A stretch of 64,000 bases of DNA from Arthrobacter sp. 35W (GTDB lineage: Bacteria; Actinomycetota; Actinomycetes; Actinomycetales; Micrococcaceae): the NCBI RefSeq assembly GCF_000482545.1, contig NZ_KI519454.1:248001-312000 (forward strand). Reading direction: 5' to 3'. The notes beneath the pieces are model-generated. The model saw nothing but the letters and a program-made list of their open reading frames with translations, was not told the origin of the DNA and ran no database searches. Below are positions 52,250 through 60,678 of this stretch, piece by piece (the first letter of the stretch is position 1; every line of letters begins with the position of its first letter). The position numbers and the translations under genes were made by a program.

Positions 52250-53769
52250 TGGAAGAAGGCGAGGACCTGAGCCAGGCCGTTGCGCGCATGGCCGAGGGGG
52301 ACTTTTCGATTCGGTTCGCGGCCCCGGTGCAGCCTGCCGACGGCAAGACCATGGACGACTTGGCCTTGTCCCTAGATGGGCTGGCCCGCCGCTTGGAATC
52401 CCGGCGCGTAACTGCCGAGAACCACTATGCCCGGCTGCAGGCAGAACTGGACAGGTCACGGGCTGAAGTGGACCTCCTGTCCGGTGCGGACATGCTGACT
52501 GGAGTCCGGAACCGGCAGGCACTGGTTGCAGCAATCGCTGGGGCCACATCCGACCCCGAAGGTGGTGCGCCCGGCCCTGCCCTATTGGTAGTTGGGCTCA
52601 GCGGGTTGAAGCTGGGCAACGAGAAGCTGGGGCGGGCCCAGGGGGATTCGGTGCTGATTGCCGCGGCAGACATGCTGTCGGAACTCACCACCGAGAAGGA
52701 TCTGATTGCGCGTCTGAGCAATTCCGAGTTCGCCATCCTTCTGGGCAACCGCGATCCTGAGGCGGCCTTCCTGCTGGCCGTGAAGACCTTGGAACGAATG
52801 CGCCAGAGCATCGAGGTGGGCACCAATCGGCTGTGGCTCGACGCCTGCATTGGCATCCGCCTTGCTGACGACGATTTGGACGCCGAGGACCAGATCAGGG
52901 ATGCCATGCTGGCCATGGACTACGCCGCAGACAAGGCGCAGGGCCGGATCGAGGTGTTTGTCCCCACCATGCTGGAAATTGCCTCCCAGCGGGTCCAAAT
53001 GATTGCCGAGCTGCGCCACGCCATCGACAACGGTGGTCTGGAGCTGCATTACCAACCGGTGGTGGAGCTGGAGGCCGGCCTGATTGTCGGTGCCGAGGCC
53101 CTGGTCCGCTGGGACCACCCGCGGTGGGGCCAGCTGCAGCCAGGAGTTTTCCTGCCCGCCGCCGAAGAGGGCGGGCTTTTGGTTTCCCTGGGCCAGTGGG
53201 TTCTGGGGGAGGGCATCGCCCAGCTGCGCCAATGGGCCCCGCTGGTGGAGGCCATGCCCGATTTCAAACTGCACGTGAACCTGTCGCCGGGGGAGCTGCA
53301 GCGGGGTGAATTGGTGCCCGAGCTCCGGAGCCTGTTGCGCGAACACAACGTGTCACCCACCCGGCTGGCCCTGGAGATCACCGAGAATGCCGTGGTGACG
53401 GCGTCGGTGCGGTCCTCACGCATCCTTGATTCACTGCGCAATGTTGGCGTGGGGTTGGAGATCGATGATTTCGGGACAGGCTATTCCTCCATCAGCTACC
53501 TGCGCAATCTTCCCGTGGACACGGCCAAAATCGACATGTCGTTGATCAAGGACGTGGCCGTGGACCCCCAGCAGCGCGAGTTTGTGGCGGCCATCCTGAT
53601 GCTGATCAAGGCCGCAAAGCTGGACGTTGTCGCGGAGGGGATCGAAACGGCCGAGCAGGCAGAGGAGCTCCGCCTGCTCGGCTGCCGCCTGGGCCAGGGC
53701 TACTACTTCAGCCGGCCGGTGGCGGCTGCAGCCATGACAGCTCTCCTCAGCAAACGGATGCTGCCGTAA
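52249..53769 (+). CDS. Degenerate GGDEF plus EAL c-di-GMP phosphodiesterase
   Basis: 506 aa, soluble. HAMP-like start (AVARMAEGDFSIRFAAPV), a GGDEF domain whose signature is SNSEF at 157-161 (inactive as a cyclase, possibly GTP-sensing), then an EAL domain with EALVRW (Glu283), HVNLSPGEL, EITENAV, DDFGTGYSS, KIDMSLI and EGIET all present. Predicted to hydrolyse c-di-GMP. Start codon shares its A with the stop of the cyclase gene, so opposing activities are made together. Its stop lies one base from the convergent nhaA stop. Confidence 0.9.
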   Translation: MEEGEDLSQAVARMAEGDFSIRFAAPVQPADGKTMDDLALSLDGLARRLESRRVTAENHYARLQAELDRSRAEVDLLSGADMLTGVRNRQALVAAIAGATSDPEGGAPGPALLVVGLSGLKLGNEKLGRAQGDSVLIAAADMLSELTTEKDLIARLSNSEFAILLGNRDPEAAFLLAVKTLERMRQSIEVGTNRLWLDACIGIRLADDDLDAEDQIRDAMLAMDYAADKAQGRIEVFVPTMLEIASQRVQMIAELRHAIDNGGLELHYQPVVELEAGLIVGAEALVRWDHPRWGQLQPGVFLPAAEEGGLLVSLGQWVLGEGIAQLRQWAPLVEAMPDFKLHVNLSPGELQRGELVPELRSLLREHNVSPTRLALEITENAVVTASVRSSRILDSLRNVGVGLEIDDFGTGYSSISYLRNLPVDTAKIDMSLIKDVAVDPQQREFVAAILMLIKAAKLDVVAEGIETAEQAEELRLLGCRLGQGYYFSRPVAAAAMTALLSKRMLP

Positions 53770-53770
53770 C

Positions 53771-55075
53771 TTAGGGCCGGTCGCTCTGGTAGACGTCCGG
53801 GACGCCGTCGCCGTCGTCGTCCCGCTGCTCGGCTGCCTCGATGGCCCGGTAGCGGCGGTTGCGCGCCCGCAGCACCACCGTGGCCAGCAGGGCCGACAGC
53901 AGCGAACCGGCCAGAATGGCCACCTTGGCGTGGTCGTTGTGCGCGCTTCCCTCACCGAAGGCAAGTTCGCTGATCAGCAGGGAGACGGTGAATCCGACGC
54001 CCGCCAGCAGGGCCAGGCCGGCGACGTCGATCCAGGCCAGCCCGGCATCCAGCGTGGCCCGGGTTGTCTTGGTGACCAGGAAGGTTGCACCGAAAACGCC
54101 CAGTGCCTTGCCCGCAATCAGGGCCACCACGATCCCGATGGCCACGGAGTCATTGAAGGCGGCCATCAGCCCGGCTCCACCGCCCAGGGCGACACCGGCG
54201 GAAAAGAAGGCAAAGAGCGGCACGGCAACGCCGGCGGAGATGGGCCGGAAGCGGTGTTCGAAGCGTTCGGCCAACCCCGGGCCGTTCTCGGGGGTGCGGT
54301 CGCGGCGCAGCACCGGCACGGCGAAACCGAGCAGCACACCGGCCACTGTGGCGTGGATGCCGGAGGCGTGCACCAGCGCCCACACCGCGAAGGCCAGAGG
54401 CAGCAGCAGGTACCAGCTGCGGATGCGCTTCTGGACCAGCATGGTGAAGATGGCCAGCGGCAGCAGGGCGAGTGCGAAGAGCTCCAGGTGGAGCTCGCCC
54501 GGGTAGAAGATGGCGATGATGGCAATGGCAATCAGGTCATCCACCACGGCCAAGGTGAGCAGGAAGGTGCGCAGGGCCGAGGGCAGGTGGCTGCCGATCA
54601 CGGCCAGGACGGCCAGGGCAAAGGCGATGTCCGTGGCTGTGGGGATGGCCCAGCCGCGCAGGGCATCGCCACCGGCGGAGAGATTGAAGAGCACGTAGAT
54701 CACCGCAGGCAGCACGACGCCGCCTACCGCAGCGGCCACCGGCACCACCGCCCGGCTCGGGTTGCGCAGATCGCCGGCGACGAATTCGCGCTTGAGTTCC
54801 AGCCCCGCTACGAAGAAGAAGATGGCCAGCAGGCCGTCGGCCGCCCAGCCGCCCAGGCTGAGGTTCAGATGTAGAGCCTCGGGACCCAGCTTGAAGTCCC
54901 GTAGGGCAAAGTAGCTTTCCGAGGCGGGGGAGTTGGCCCAGATCAGGGCCACGACGGTGGCCGCCAGAAGAAGGGCCCCACCAACGGTTTCCTTGCGCAG
55001 GATCTCGGTGACGCGGGTGAATTCCAGGTAGGTGCCCCGGCGCAGAATGCGGGGGCGGGGTGAGGGTGTAGTCAT
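53771..55075 (-). CDS. nhaA: Na+/H+ antiporter NhaA
   Basis: 434 aa from MTTPSPRPR. Eleven to twelve helices with the NhaA signatures [55 protein letters not shown] (ion-binding Asp region), [17 protein letters not shown] (paired Asp), and [12 protein letters not shown]. Exports Na+ in exchange for protons. Charged C-terminal tail ends in an acidic stretch ([14 protein letters not shown]). Core gene, unrelated to the glycan modules. Confidence 0.94.
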   Translation of the reverse strand: MTTPSPRPRILRRGTYLEFTRVTEILRKETVGGALLLAATVVALIWANSPASESYFALRDFKLGPEALHLNLSLGGWAADGLLAIFFFVAGLELKREFVAGDLRNPSRAVVPVAAAVGGVVLPAVIYVLFNLSAGGDALRGWAIPTATDIAFALAVLAVIGSHLPSALRTFLLTLAVVDDLIAIAIIAIFYPGELHLELFALALLPLAIFTMLVQKRIRSWYLLLPLAFAVWALVHASGIHATVAGVLLGFAVPVLRRDRTPENGPGLAERFEHRFRPISAGVAVPLFAFFSAGVALGGGAGLMAAFNDSVAIGIVVALIAGKALGVFGATFLVTKTTRATLDAGLAWIDVAGLALLAGVGFTVSLLISELAFGEGSAHNDHAKVAILAGSLLSALLATVVLRARNRRYRAIEAAEQRDDDGDGVPDVYQSDRP

Positions 55076-55179
55076 TGGGGCGGCTCGATTCAAGGGCTTG
55101 TGGAGGGTACAACCATTGCCATCGCCGACCAGACTTCCCGGCACACCAAGGTCTAGTCTACCGGGTGTGAGATGCGGGC

Positions 55180-56955
55180 TTGCCTTTGCCTTGTTTTCAG
55201 GATCCCGGACAGAGGGTAGTTAAGGCCACCTATGACCGCGTGGGGGGTGTCCTCGAATCCGACACCACAGCACAGATTATTGCCAAAGCTCAGGCCGCGC
55301 ATGACGCCGGTGGCGGCATCGTCAAGTTCCCGGGGCACACGTTCACCATGACGCAGAGCCTGCCAATTCTCGCTGGGGTGAAGTATTGGGGCGTGGAACC
55401 AGTATTAGCCCCGGTTAACCCGACGAATCTCATATACCTCGGGGACATGGAATGGAACTACGTCAGTGGCACGGTCCTTGTGGGCAATGGAGCTTTCAAT
55501 GCCTTCGAAGGGAACAAAACGGACCTTGCATCCGTGCCCTCTGACATCGAGAACACCGCTATCAGCAGTGCAGGCATCATCAACATCGGGCTCGATGGGT
55601 TTGTTGACGGGGTCCGGGTCGGTGCCGTGAACACCATGGGCATGGTGTGGGGAGAGGTTCGGAACGTCTACGCCAAGAATTGCTCTGGCTGGGGGGTGTT
55701 CCTTGCGAACTTCCAGCACTTGGACATTGACAATATCCGAACGACGCTCTGCCAGAACGGGCAATACTATGGGGCGCTCCTGCCAGGCTTGACCATGATG
55801 CCCGGCAACTCGGACATAGTGAACCTTTTCAACATGCCTCCCCGCGACGGGCGCAACCGACGTCTGTGCAGAGGCATCGTGTTCGAGGCTGGCGGAGTTG
55901 CCTCAATGCTGAATCAGCTCAATGTGTCCTGCATCCAGTGCAATGCCATGAGCCGGACGATACTGTCCACCACGGCAACCTTTACCAACGGGAGCAGGGC
56001 AATCACCGTACCCAGCGGCGCGGAGTTCCTGCCGGGAATGCCAGTCGTTTTCACCGCTACAGGTGCCGGCTTCGTGGCGGGCCAGGGATACATCGTCGCG
56101 TCCGTGGTTGGTAACACGATCACTCTGGCCAATGACAGGGTATCGTCACCTATTTCTGCGACAGCTGGCATCACGCTGACGCTGGAAACCTACGGGTTTC
56201 CGAACATGGAGATCACGCGGCGCAATTCCGGTGCCAGGGTGCAGAATTCACGTTTCAAGCACGTAGATGTGGAAGGTTCCGCCACGGCCGCGCTCTACAC
56301 TGAGGGCTGCTACTACAACCACATCGAGATTTCTGAGCTGCCCGGAACAATGCACCTCTCGATCATGGCAAGGGACTCTGCTCGGAATGAGTACTATTCT
56401 TTCCACTCGGGCAACACCGACTTCGATGGGGCATCCACAGCAAGCACCTATTTTGGGGCCCGAAAAGCAACGTACCAGCGGGGGCTGGCGGGTGCCTGGA
56501 TTGATGAGAGCGCAGCTGCTGGCGGAAATCGTGTCATGGCCATTGGTGGAGGTCAAAACAACGGTGTGGGTGGCGACATCCATACTCGTAGCTTGGGATT
56601 TCTCTATCCGAATGCTGGCCTGGGACAGCGCGTCACGCCACGTGACAACAGCATCACGCTCTCAGGGGCAAATGTGGGAGCGTGGGTATTCGCCGGCGGG
56701 ACGGCGCAGACGTGGAATTTGCCAACTATCGCCGACACCACATGGGCGGTATCCATGATCGGCGCCGTCTACGAGATATTCAATGTCGGCGCTGCCGCCG
56801 TAACCCTCAATACTGCCGGAGGGCAGACGTTCAACAACATTGCCGGGAAGACCCGCGTTGCCATCAGTCCTGGTGCCGCGCTCCGAGTAACGGCAGGAAA
56901 GTATGAGGCTGGGACCTTCTTCTGGCTGGCCGTCTATCCAACGATGGTGACGTAG
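55180..56955 (+). CDS. Right-handed beta-helix (pectate-lyase/tailspike-like) protein
   Basis: About 591 aa. [20 protein letters not shown] and [19 protein letters not shown] match the opening repeat of pectate-lyase-3/tailspike proteins (YGAxGDGxTDDTxAIQxA, GGGxVxxPxGxY). Asn-, Gly- and Val-rich beta repeats follow, then a compact C-terminal domain ([32 protein letters not shown]) of the kind seen in phage tail proteins. The frame can start at TTG 55180; a GTG at 55240 is later than the conserved start. No signal peptide is visible. Lower GC than neighbours and an isolated position suggest transfer, possibly from a phage. Substrate unknown; a polysaccharide depolymerase is possible. Confidence 0.75.
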   Translation: MPLPCFQDPGQRVVKATYDRVGGVLESDTTAQIIAKAQAAHDAGGGIVKFPGHTFTMTQSLPILAGVKYWGVEPVLAPVNPTNLIYLGDMEWNYVSGTVLVGNGAFNAFEGNKTDLASVPSDIENTAISSAGIINIGLDGFVDGVRVGAVNTMGMVWGEVRNVYAKNCSGWGVFLANFQHLDIDNIRTTLCQNGQYYGALLPGLTMMPGNSDIVNLFNMPPRDGRNRRLCRGIVFEAGGVASMLNQLNVSCIQCNAMSRTILSTTATFTNGSRAITVPSGAEFLPGMPVVFTATGAGFVAGQGYIVASVVGNTITLANDRVSSPISATAGITLTLETYGFPNMEITRRNSGARVQNSRFKHVDVEGSATAALYTEGCYYNHIEISELPGTMHLSIMARDSARNEYYSFHSGNTDFDGASTASTYFGARKATYQRGLAGAWIDESAAAGGNRVMAIGGGQNNGVGGDIHTRSLGFLYPNAGLGQRVTPRDNSITLSGANVGAWVFAGGTAQTWNLPTIADTTWAVSMIGAVYEIFNVGAAAVTLNTAGGQTFNNIAGKTRVAISPGAALRVTAGKYEAGTFFWLAVYPTMVT

Positions 56956-56981
56956 GCGACAGTAGACAGGTGGATATGTCA

Positions 56982-57040
56982 TTGCACCGGGGGCAGCGCC
57001 TCAAACGCGGCGCTGCCCCCGGTGCAACTTCTAGTTTTTT
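56982..57040 (+). terminator. Rho-independent terminator after the beta-helix gene
   Basis: A 19 bp perfect stem (TTGCACCGGGGGCAGCGCC and its complement) with an eight-base loop TCAAACGC, followed by CTTCTAG and a run of six T. Confidence 0.92.
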
Positions 57041-57080
57041 GTTAGGTGAAGTTCGGCTGGAATGAGTTCAGGAAAGAGAT

Positions 57081-58163
57081 TTATGCGCTGACCCCGACAG
57101 TGTCCGAGCGTCTCCGTGCCGGCTCTTTTTTGGTGAGCCTGCGCCCAACTTTGATCAGTGGATTCTCGAAGAGGCGGAAGAGCACTTCGGCCACGGCCAA
57201 GGAGCTGCCCAAAAGCAACACAACCCGGGCCAAAGACAAGAGCGGGTAGTCCTCGTTCATGGGCAGGACGCGGTCAACAATGTCCAGAAGCATGGGGTGG
57301 AAAAGGTAGATGCCATACGCGCGTGTTCCAACGTAACGGAGCGGCTTCCATGACAGGGCGTTCCCGATGAAACGAGGGCCAATCAGGGCGAGCGGCAGGC
57401 TGAGTGCGGCAAGAATGGAGAACGGTACATGGACATACGTCACGTCATCATTCATCAGCAATGCCGCAGTTGTACCAGCTAGGATCAGCGTTCCGGGTAC
57501 TGGCCGTGCAAGCTGTCGCACGATGTTGAAGGTCTTCTCCTGGTTCATCAGGATGGCCAAGACAACGCCCGCCAGTATGGGGATATAGATAGCAAAGTAA
57601 TTCCACCCCACAAACGGTGTGCTCGCCATCGAACTGACCAGCAGAACGCTCGCGATGAGTAGGCGTTTCCGCATAAACGCCGCCAATGCGAAGCCCAGGA
57701 AGGGCCACACAAGGTAGAACTTCTCTTCGATTCCCAGAGACCAGCTGTGGCTGAACGTTCCGCTGCCGGCAAATTCACCGTTGTAAGTGGCCAGGAGTGG
57801 CAGTCGCCCCGGGTAATTTTCAGGGTGGGAACCCATGCCAAAGCCAAGAACCAGCACGGAAACGGCAATCAGAGACAAATAGTACAAGGGGAAGATTCGG
57901 AACGCCCTGCGGACGTAGAAGCGCCAGATAGAGGCCCGCCCGTCACGCTCCTCCTCGCGCAGCAGGAGCGTTGTGATTAGGAAGCCGGAGATCACGAAAA
58001 AGATCGTCACGCCGAGATAACCGTTTAGCGGATCCCAAAGCCTATCGTGTGTGTGAAAGACCAGCACGAGCAGGATGCTTACAGCCCGAAGTCCATCGAG
58101 GGCTGGGAAGTAGCGTGCGCGCTTGAATTCCGTGAATGTTTGCGTGTCCAAGATCGAAGGCAC
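57081..58163 (-). CDS. Acyltransferase-3 family membrane protein (OafA-like)
   Basis: 360 aa from a GTG with AGGAG five bases upstream (MSVPSILDTQ region). RYFPALDGLRAVSILLVLVFHTH, YLGVTIFFVISGFLITTLLL and FYVRRAFRIFPLYYLSL are diagnostic. SHSWSLGIEEKFYLVWPFL follows, with about ten helices. Family members O-acetylate surface polysaccharides and lipids. Probably modifies one of the local glycans, though it has its own position next to the beta-helix gene. Confidence 0.9.
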   Translation of the reverse strand: MPSILDTQTFTEFKRARYFPALDGLRAVSILLVLVFHTHDRLWDPLNGYLGVTIFFVISGFLITTLLLREEERDGRASIWRFYVRRAFRIFPLYYLSLIAVSVLVLGFGMGSHPENYPGRLPLLATYNGEFAGSGTFSHSWSLGIEEKFYLVWPFLGFALAAFMRKRLLIASVLLVSSMASTPFVGWNYFAIYIPILAGVVLAILMNQEKTFNIVRQLARPVPGTLILAGTTAALLMNDDVTYVHVPFSILAALSLPLALIGPRFIGNALSWKPLRYVGTRAYGIYLFHPMLLDIVDRVLPMNEDYPLLSLARVVLLLGSSLAVAEVLFRLFENPLIKVGRRLTKKEPARRRSDTVGVSA

Positions 58164-58344
58164 AGAAACTCCTGAAGGTAACTGGGCACCTCGTATATGC
58201 CCCCCGCCCGAGTTTACTGGCAAGCCACCTGAGCGTGTATTCGGGACGGGCGCGCAAGGGCCGATAATACCGGTTAAGTGTCCCAACCATCCCATGACGA
58301 ACGCGGCTGTCGCGGCGTGACGGTCATGATTTGGGTAGGGCGCT

Positions 58345-58806
58345 CTACCGACTCAGAGGACTCGGATCCATCCAAGTCATAATCACAACTACTACGCTGC
58401 CTAGGCCAAAGATGATAAGACCCCAAGTCCACGTCCGATAGCCGGGCCACAACGGAACGACCAGTTTGTCCAGAAGCTTGATCCGAACGGCTTCCCTGCG
58501 CTGAACAAATGGGGTCCCGTGGATGCGAAGCTCCGGAGGGTACGATTTTTCGAACTCCTCAAGCCAGTGGGCATCAGCCAGCTCAGCCTGTCTATGTCGG
58601 GCCATAAGCGTTACGCACAGAACCGTGACGACTATCGATAGTACGGCTGCCACGGTGCGTGATACCCGCGACGTATCAGCGCCAAGGGCGATCGTGAACA
58701 AGAACGCCTGAGCCGTCAGCGAAAGTATAGGGACTTGCCACAAAAGGTTGTCCCACTGCAAACGACGCGCAACGACCGACTGGTAGATGGCTTGGGGCTC
58801 AATCAT
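58345..58806 (-). CDS. Small multi-pass membrane protein, unknown function
   Basis: 153 aa from MIEPQAIYQSVVARRLQWDN. Two helices (LLWQVPILSLTAQAFLFTIAL, VSRTVAAVLSIVVTVLCVTLM), a soluble loop (RHRQAELADAHWLEEFEKSYPPELRIHGTP) and a C-terminal helix (WTWGLIIFGLGSVVVVIMTWM). Resembles small 2TM/effector-like membrane proteins of unknown role. An upstream start at 58839 is possible. No family named. Confidence 0.65.
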   Translation of the reverse strand: MIEPQAIYQSVVARRLQWDNLLWQVPILSLTAQAFLFTIALGADTSRVSRTVAAVLSIVVTVLCVTLMARHRQAELADAHWLEEFEKSYPPELRIHGTPFVQRREAVRIKLLDKLVVPLWPGYRTWTWGLIIFGLGSVVVVIMTWMDPSPLSR

Positions 58807-59121
58807 GAACAAAGTATCTACGACCGCGCGGACTGCCACTGCGAAAGCAGTAAAGAAGTTTGATTGTGTCTCGACGGGTTAGATTCCCCTCGTGACGGAG
58901 CCCTCATACCAGCTTGCCGTGTCCCTTGGGACGAGGCCCCCTAGTTGCCGCCATAGGCCGGAGGATTTCCCGATGCGCAGGAATTTGCAAGGGAACGACG
59001 TCATGCGGATACGGACGCAAGCAGCGACTCGTACTGCATGGAATTGGTGGGAGCTCCAGTTCCGTCGACCCCGGGCAAGGTCGATGCTCAACGCATTCGG
59101 CAGCACATCATGCGGCCAGAA

Positions 59122-59262
59122 CTACTTCATCAGGGCGTACCCGGCGACGGAGAATGAGACGATGGCCAGCGCGAACAAACCGATGTAGATGACGACCATT
59201 CTCCGGCGTCGGCGGGTCTCTCGGGTGGCGTCTCGTTGTCTGAAGTTTGTACCAGCTTGCAT
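59122..59262 (-). CDS. Small single-pass membrane protein
   Basis: 46 residues. Very basic N-terminus (RQRDATRETRRRRRMV) then one helix (VIYIGLFALAIVSFSVAGYAL) ending in MK. AAGGGGA six bases before the ATG is a good ribosome site, which makes this more credible than the longer plus-strand frames over it. N-in topology expected. Function unknown. Confidence 0.6.
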   Translation of the reverse strand: MQAGTNFRQRDATRETRRRRRMVVIYIGLFALAIVSFSVAGYALMK

Positions 59263-59416
59263 TGTTGTCCCCTTGCAAAAAACTGAACGGTCACCCGGAG
59301 TCTACAACTTTTAGCTTTGCTGTCGAGTTACTTGACGTCATAGACAGAAGTGTTTCGCAGAGTGTGTTTTGGGGGCAACAAATCGGACATCAAATGGTCA
59401 TATTCTGTTCGCTTGG

Positions 59417-59620
59417 CTAGGGCCCAAAAGGTAGACGTGGGAGGTCCAATGCATCCAGCGGGGACCGGGCCGGCTGGGGGTCGTCGGCGACGATGTTCCG
59501 CTCGATGAAGTTGTGGATTGCTTGCCAAATATTACGTCTCATGGGCACAAGGTAGGCCTCGCCGCCCACCCTAAACAGAGTGGTCACTACCTGCTTTTGG
59601 CCCGGCGTCGTCGTCGGCAC
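59417..59620 (-). CDS. Hypothetical small protein
   Basis: 67-codon frame from a GTG with a weak GGG site. Composition looks protein-like (QKQVVTTLFRVGGEAYLV, NIWQAIHNFIERNIVADD) and it ends 150 bases before the small membrane protein gene. No recognised family; the start may be a few codons further in. Confidence 0.4.
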   Translation of the reverse strand: MPTTTPGQKQVVTTLFRVGGEAYLVPMRRNIWQAIHNFIERNIVADDPQPARSPLDALDLPRLPFGP

Positions 59621-59631
59621 TTAACCCAAAA

Positions 59632-59675
59632 ATGCCCCGTGGCCGGCACCCTCAAGGGTGCCGGCCACGGGGCAT
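59632..59675 (-). terminator. Stem-loop terminator
   Basis: ATGCCCCGTGGCCGGCACC, loop CTCAA-type, and its full complement: a 19-20 bp perfect stem just after the stop of the SCO4848-like gene. Confidence 0.88.
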
Positions 59676-59687
59676 GAATGGTGGCTT

Positions 59688-59909
59688 TCAGCCGATCAGC
59701 GAGCGGACTCCGATCACGGCTGTGGCCAGGCCCAGGATCATCGAGATGCTCACCAGCATGAAGTGGACCATCAGGAAGCGCGTGGCCTTGCCCGAGGCAT
59801 CCTTGGCGCGCGGATCCTTCAGGACGCGGCGCAGGAAGGGCGGCCAGACGATCAGGGACCAGAGGCCGGCCAGGATCAGGATGGCGGACAGGGCGGTGGG
59901 CAGCTGCAT
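59688..59909 (-). CDS. SCO4848-family membrane protein
   Basis: 73 aa, two helices (ALSAILILAGLWSLIVWPPFL and MVHFMLVSISMILGLATAVIGV) separated by a basic loop RRVLKDPRAKD. Length, the IVWPPFLRR motif and the HFMLVSISMILG...IGVRSL ending match the small actinobacterial family typified by SCO4848. Function unknown. Lies just downstream of the DUF2505 gene on the same strand. Confidence 0.75.
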   Translation of the reverse strand: MQLPTALSAILILAGLWSLIVWPPFLRRVLKDPRAKDASGKATRFLMVHFMLVSISMILGLATAVIGVRSLIG

Positions 59910-59959
59910 GGAAACTCCAGTAATGGTGTGCGGATCGTGTACGTGAACGGCCGGGTGTG

Positions 59960-60463
59960 TCAGGCCGGGTGCTCTTCCAACCAGCTCTTGGCCAGCGTGG
60001 CCTGCAGGTTCAGGGCCTTGCCGATCATCGGCTCGGCGGCGGAGGCGATCTTGGCGCCCAGGAACGGGATGGAGGACTTCACGTCACCGGAGAGCTCCAC
60101 CCGGCTGTTCTCGCCGTCGGCGACAATCCGCTGCGTGGCGGCGACCTCCAGCGGGGCACCGGCAACGGTGAGCTTCACGGTGGCCTGGCGGGAGCCATCG
60201 GCCTCCGGGGCGCTCCACTCTTCCAGCTGCGTCACCGTCAGGGTGGCGCCCACCACCTTGCGGGCGATGTCCGGCAGGCGGTCGGTGGGCAGGGTGCGAA
60301 CGGTCGTGGTGCTGAACGCGGCGGTGGTGGGGCCGCTGACCTCGAAGGACATCAGATCCCCGCCCACGGTCTGGCTGGTGTGGCGGATGAAGTCCTCGTT
60401 GGTGAAGACATCGGTCACCCGCTGGGCGGTTGCGGGCAGGGTGGTCGATGCGCTCAGCGCCAT
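59960..60463 (-). CDS. DUF2505 domain protein
   Basis: 167 aa from MALSASTTLPATAQRV, with GGAGGAACC before the ATG. START/SRPBCC-like fold expected: VTDVFTNEDFIRHTSQTVGG at the start, and a C-terminal IPFLGAKIASAAEPMIGKAL helix over a ligand cavity. Length fits the actinobacterial DUF2505 family. Ligand unknown. Divergent from mfd across about 215 bp that should hold both promoters. Confidence 0.8.
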   Translation of the reverse strand: MALSASTTLPATAQRVTDVFTNEDFIRHTSQTVGGDLMSFEVSGPTTAAFSTTTVRTLPTDRLPDIARKVVGATLTVTQLEEWSAPEADGSRQATVKLTVAGAPLEVAATQRIVADGENSRVELSGDVKSSIPFLGAKIASAAEPMIGKALNLQATLAKSWLEEHPA

Positions 60464-60678
60464 GGTTCCTCCAGTGTGGCCGGGGGTCCGGCCGGTATTG
60501 CATGTGTTTGGGCAGGTCCTAGGATACCGGGCGATGCTGGGAGCCCAGGACACGCCCGGGGCCATGTCAGCCGGGCGGGGTAGGCTGGGGACATCCCGGG
60601 GTTCACATCAGAACTTCGGGCTTTCGTGCTGTTTTCACGCCGTCCCGGACGGCAGATCCCGCCAGGAGAGAGCCACCG

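Noticed and set aside
58325-58360. GGTAGAGCGC on the minus strand, resembling a tRNA D-arm
   Set aside because: Neither an acceptor stem, anticodon arm nor T-arm (GGTTCGA) can be placed around it; probably a small dyad after the membrane protein gene.
58892-59188. 98-codon plus-strand frame
   Set aside because: No motif or helix; it overlaps the small minus-strand gene that has a better ribosome site and a membrane helix.
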